Below the pieces are notes generated by a model. That model saw only the letters and a list, made by a program, of their open reading frames with translations, ran no database searches and had not been told where the DNA came from. From contig JAIDKP010000031.1 of NCBI GenBank assembly GCA_029051445.1, forward strand, positions 1 through 7,080: a stretch of DNA of 7,080 nucleotides. The letters run 5' to 3'. The translations under genes and the position numbers were made by a program. Below are positions 6,525-7,080 of this stretch, piece after piece. This stretch comes from Muribaculaceae bacterium. Its GTDB lineage: Bacteria > Bacteroidota > Bacteroidia > Bacteroidales > Muribaculaceae. The first letter of the stretch is position 1; every line of letters starts with the position of its first letter.

Positions 6525-7080
6525 ATGGCTACTTACTACGGACGCAAATACCGGCTGCTTGAGCTGAGGCACAAATTCAAAGAGGCAATGCTGTCCGGCC
6601 AGACAGTGCTGAAATCCAGATGTCTCAGACGTGTTGCTGGTGACCGCCCCGCTTGTGTGGCAATGGTCGACGGCATGGCGTATCATGGAGGTATGTGCGA
6701 CAGGTTCAAGGGGATAATCTCGCTGTATGCCTATTGCAAACATCACAGCATACCGTTCGGAATAAGATATACTTATCCGTTCAGACTTGAGGAGTATCTG
6801 GTGCCTGCGGCCTACGACTGGATTCTCGATGATAACGAGTATACCGACAATCCGCTATACAGCAGGGTGCTGTATATGCGCGGAGAGCATCTTGCCACAA
6901 GACTTCTAAATCTTAGAATGAGAAGGCGGCAGGTTCATTTCTATACCAACCGTGATCTGCTGGAGCGTATAAATGACGTTTTACGCGGCGAGAATGAAGC
7001 AGACCGCTACGACTGGGGAGAATTGTTCCGCGAGCTTTTCAGGCCGTGTGAGGGGCTTAGAAAGCGCATAGATGCTATAA
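6525..7080 (+). CDS. putative fucosyltransferase-like glycosyltransferase, 3' end outside the window
   Basis: An open frame starts at the ATG at 6525, 2 nt after the preceding stop, and stays open to the right edge, giving 185 codons. The product begins MATYYGRKYRLLELRHKF. After a basic segment, at about residues 50-90, it has DGMAYHGGMCDRFKGI followed by SLYAYCKHHSIPFGIRY and YPFRLEEYLVPAAYDW. A glycine-rich HGG-x2-DR-x2-GI segment followed by a helix resembles the N-terminal nucleotide-sugar region of GT-B fucosyltransferases of the NodZ/FUT8 and xyloglucan-fucosyltransferase type. I recognise the pattern but not a specific family, and the C-terminal donor-binding half is missing here. The tight spacing argues for the same operon and a role in the same glycan. 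Coding is well supported; the enzyme class is tentative. Confidence 0.7.
   Translation, partial: MATYYGRKYRLLELRHKFKEAMLSGQTVLKSRCLRRVAGDRPACVAMVDGMAYHGGMCDRFKGIISLYAYCKHHSIPFGIRYTYPFRLEEYLVPAAYDWILDDNEYTDNPLYSRVLYMRGEHLATRLLNLRMRRRQVHFYTNRDLLERINDVLRGENEADRYDWGELFRELFRPCEGLRKRIDAI

Overview
The window looks like the chromosome of a member of the Bacteroidales, most likely a gut Muribaculaceae-type organism; this is inferred from gene content and signals, not from a database match. Three things point there. The first protein has the Bacteroidota PpiD N-terminus (MATLEKIRSK then one membrane helix). A good TTTG-N20-TAnnTTTG promoter, the Bacteroidota sigma factor pattern, stands upstream of it. 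No gene has a convincing Shine-Dalgarno sequence; starts sit in A-rich or unremarkable contexts instead. All six genes are on the + strand.

Layout. Positions 1-238 are a short non-coding stretch with the promoter (93-124) and a leader of about 107 nt. Positions 239-2314 encode a membrane-anchored PpiD/SurA-like periplasmic folding factor whose parvulin domain appears to lack catalytic residues. The 70-nt gap to metK holds the most interesting element: a 53-nt sequence matching the architecture of a SAM-II-type S-adenosylmethionine riboswitch. It has stem P1, a loop with GATTTG and CTTGCAA, an A-rich joining strand and the TGCTAAA tail, and that tail runs straight into the metK ATG. A weak promoter lies just upstream, placed so that the transcript would begin at P1. 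metK (2385-3710) makes S-adenosylmethionine, so this would be a product-feedback loop in which ligand binding hides the start codon itself. A strong hairpin followed by a T-rich stretch spans the metK stop codon and probably ends that transcript.

Positions 3743 to the right edge form a tightly spaced cluster: a LpxL/HtrB-type lipid A acyltransferase, a Stealth-family sugar-phosphate transferase, a GT92/DUF23-type glycosyltransferase, and a truncated gene for a putative fucosyltransferase-like enzyme. Gaps are 21, 11 and 2 nt. The cluster probably builds or decorates a surface glycan or lipopolysaccharide. The pairing of a late acyltransferase with a Stealth phosphotransferase suggests a phosphodiester-linked sugar on the outer-membrane glycan, but substrates cannot be read from the sequence.
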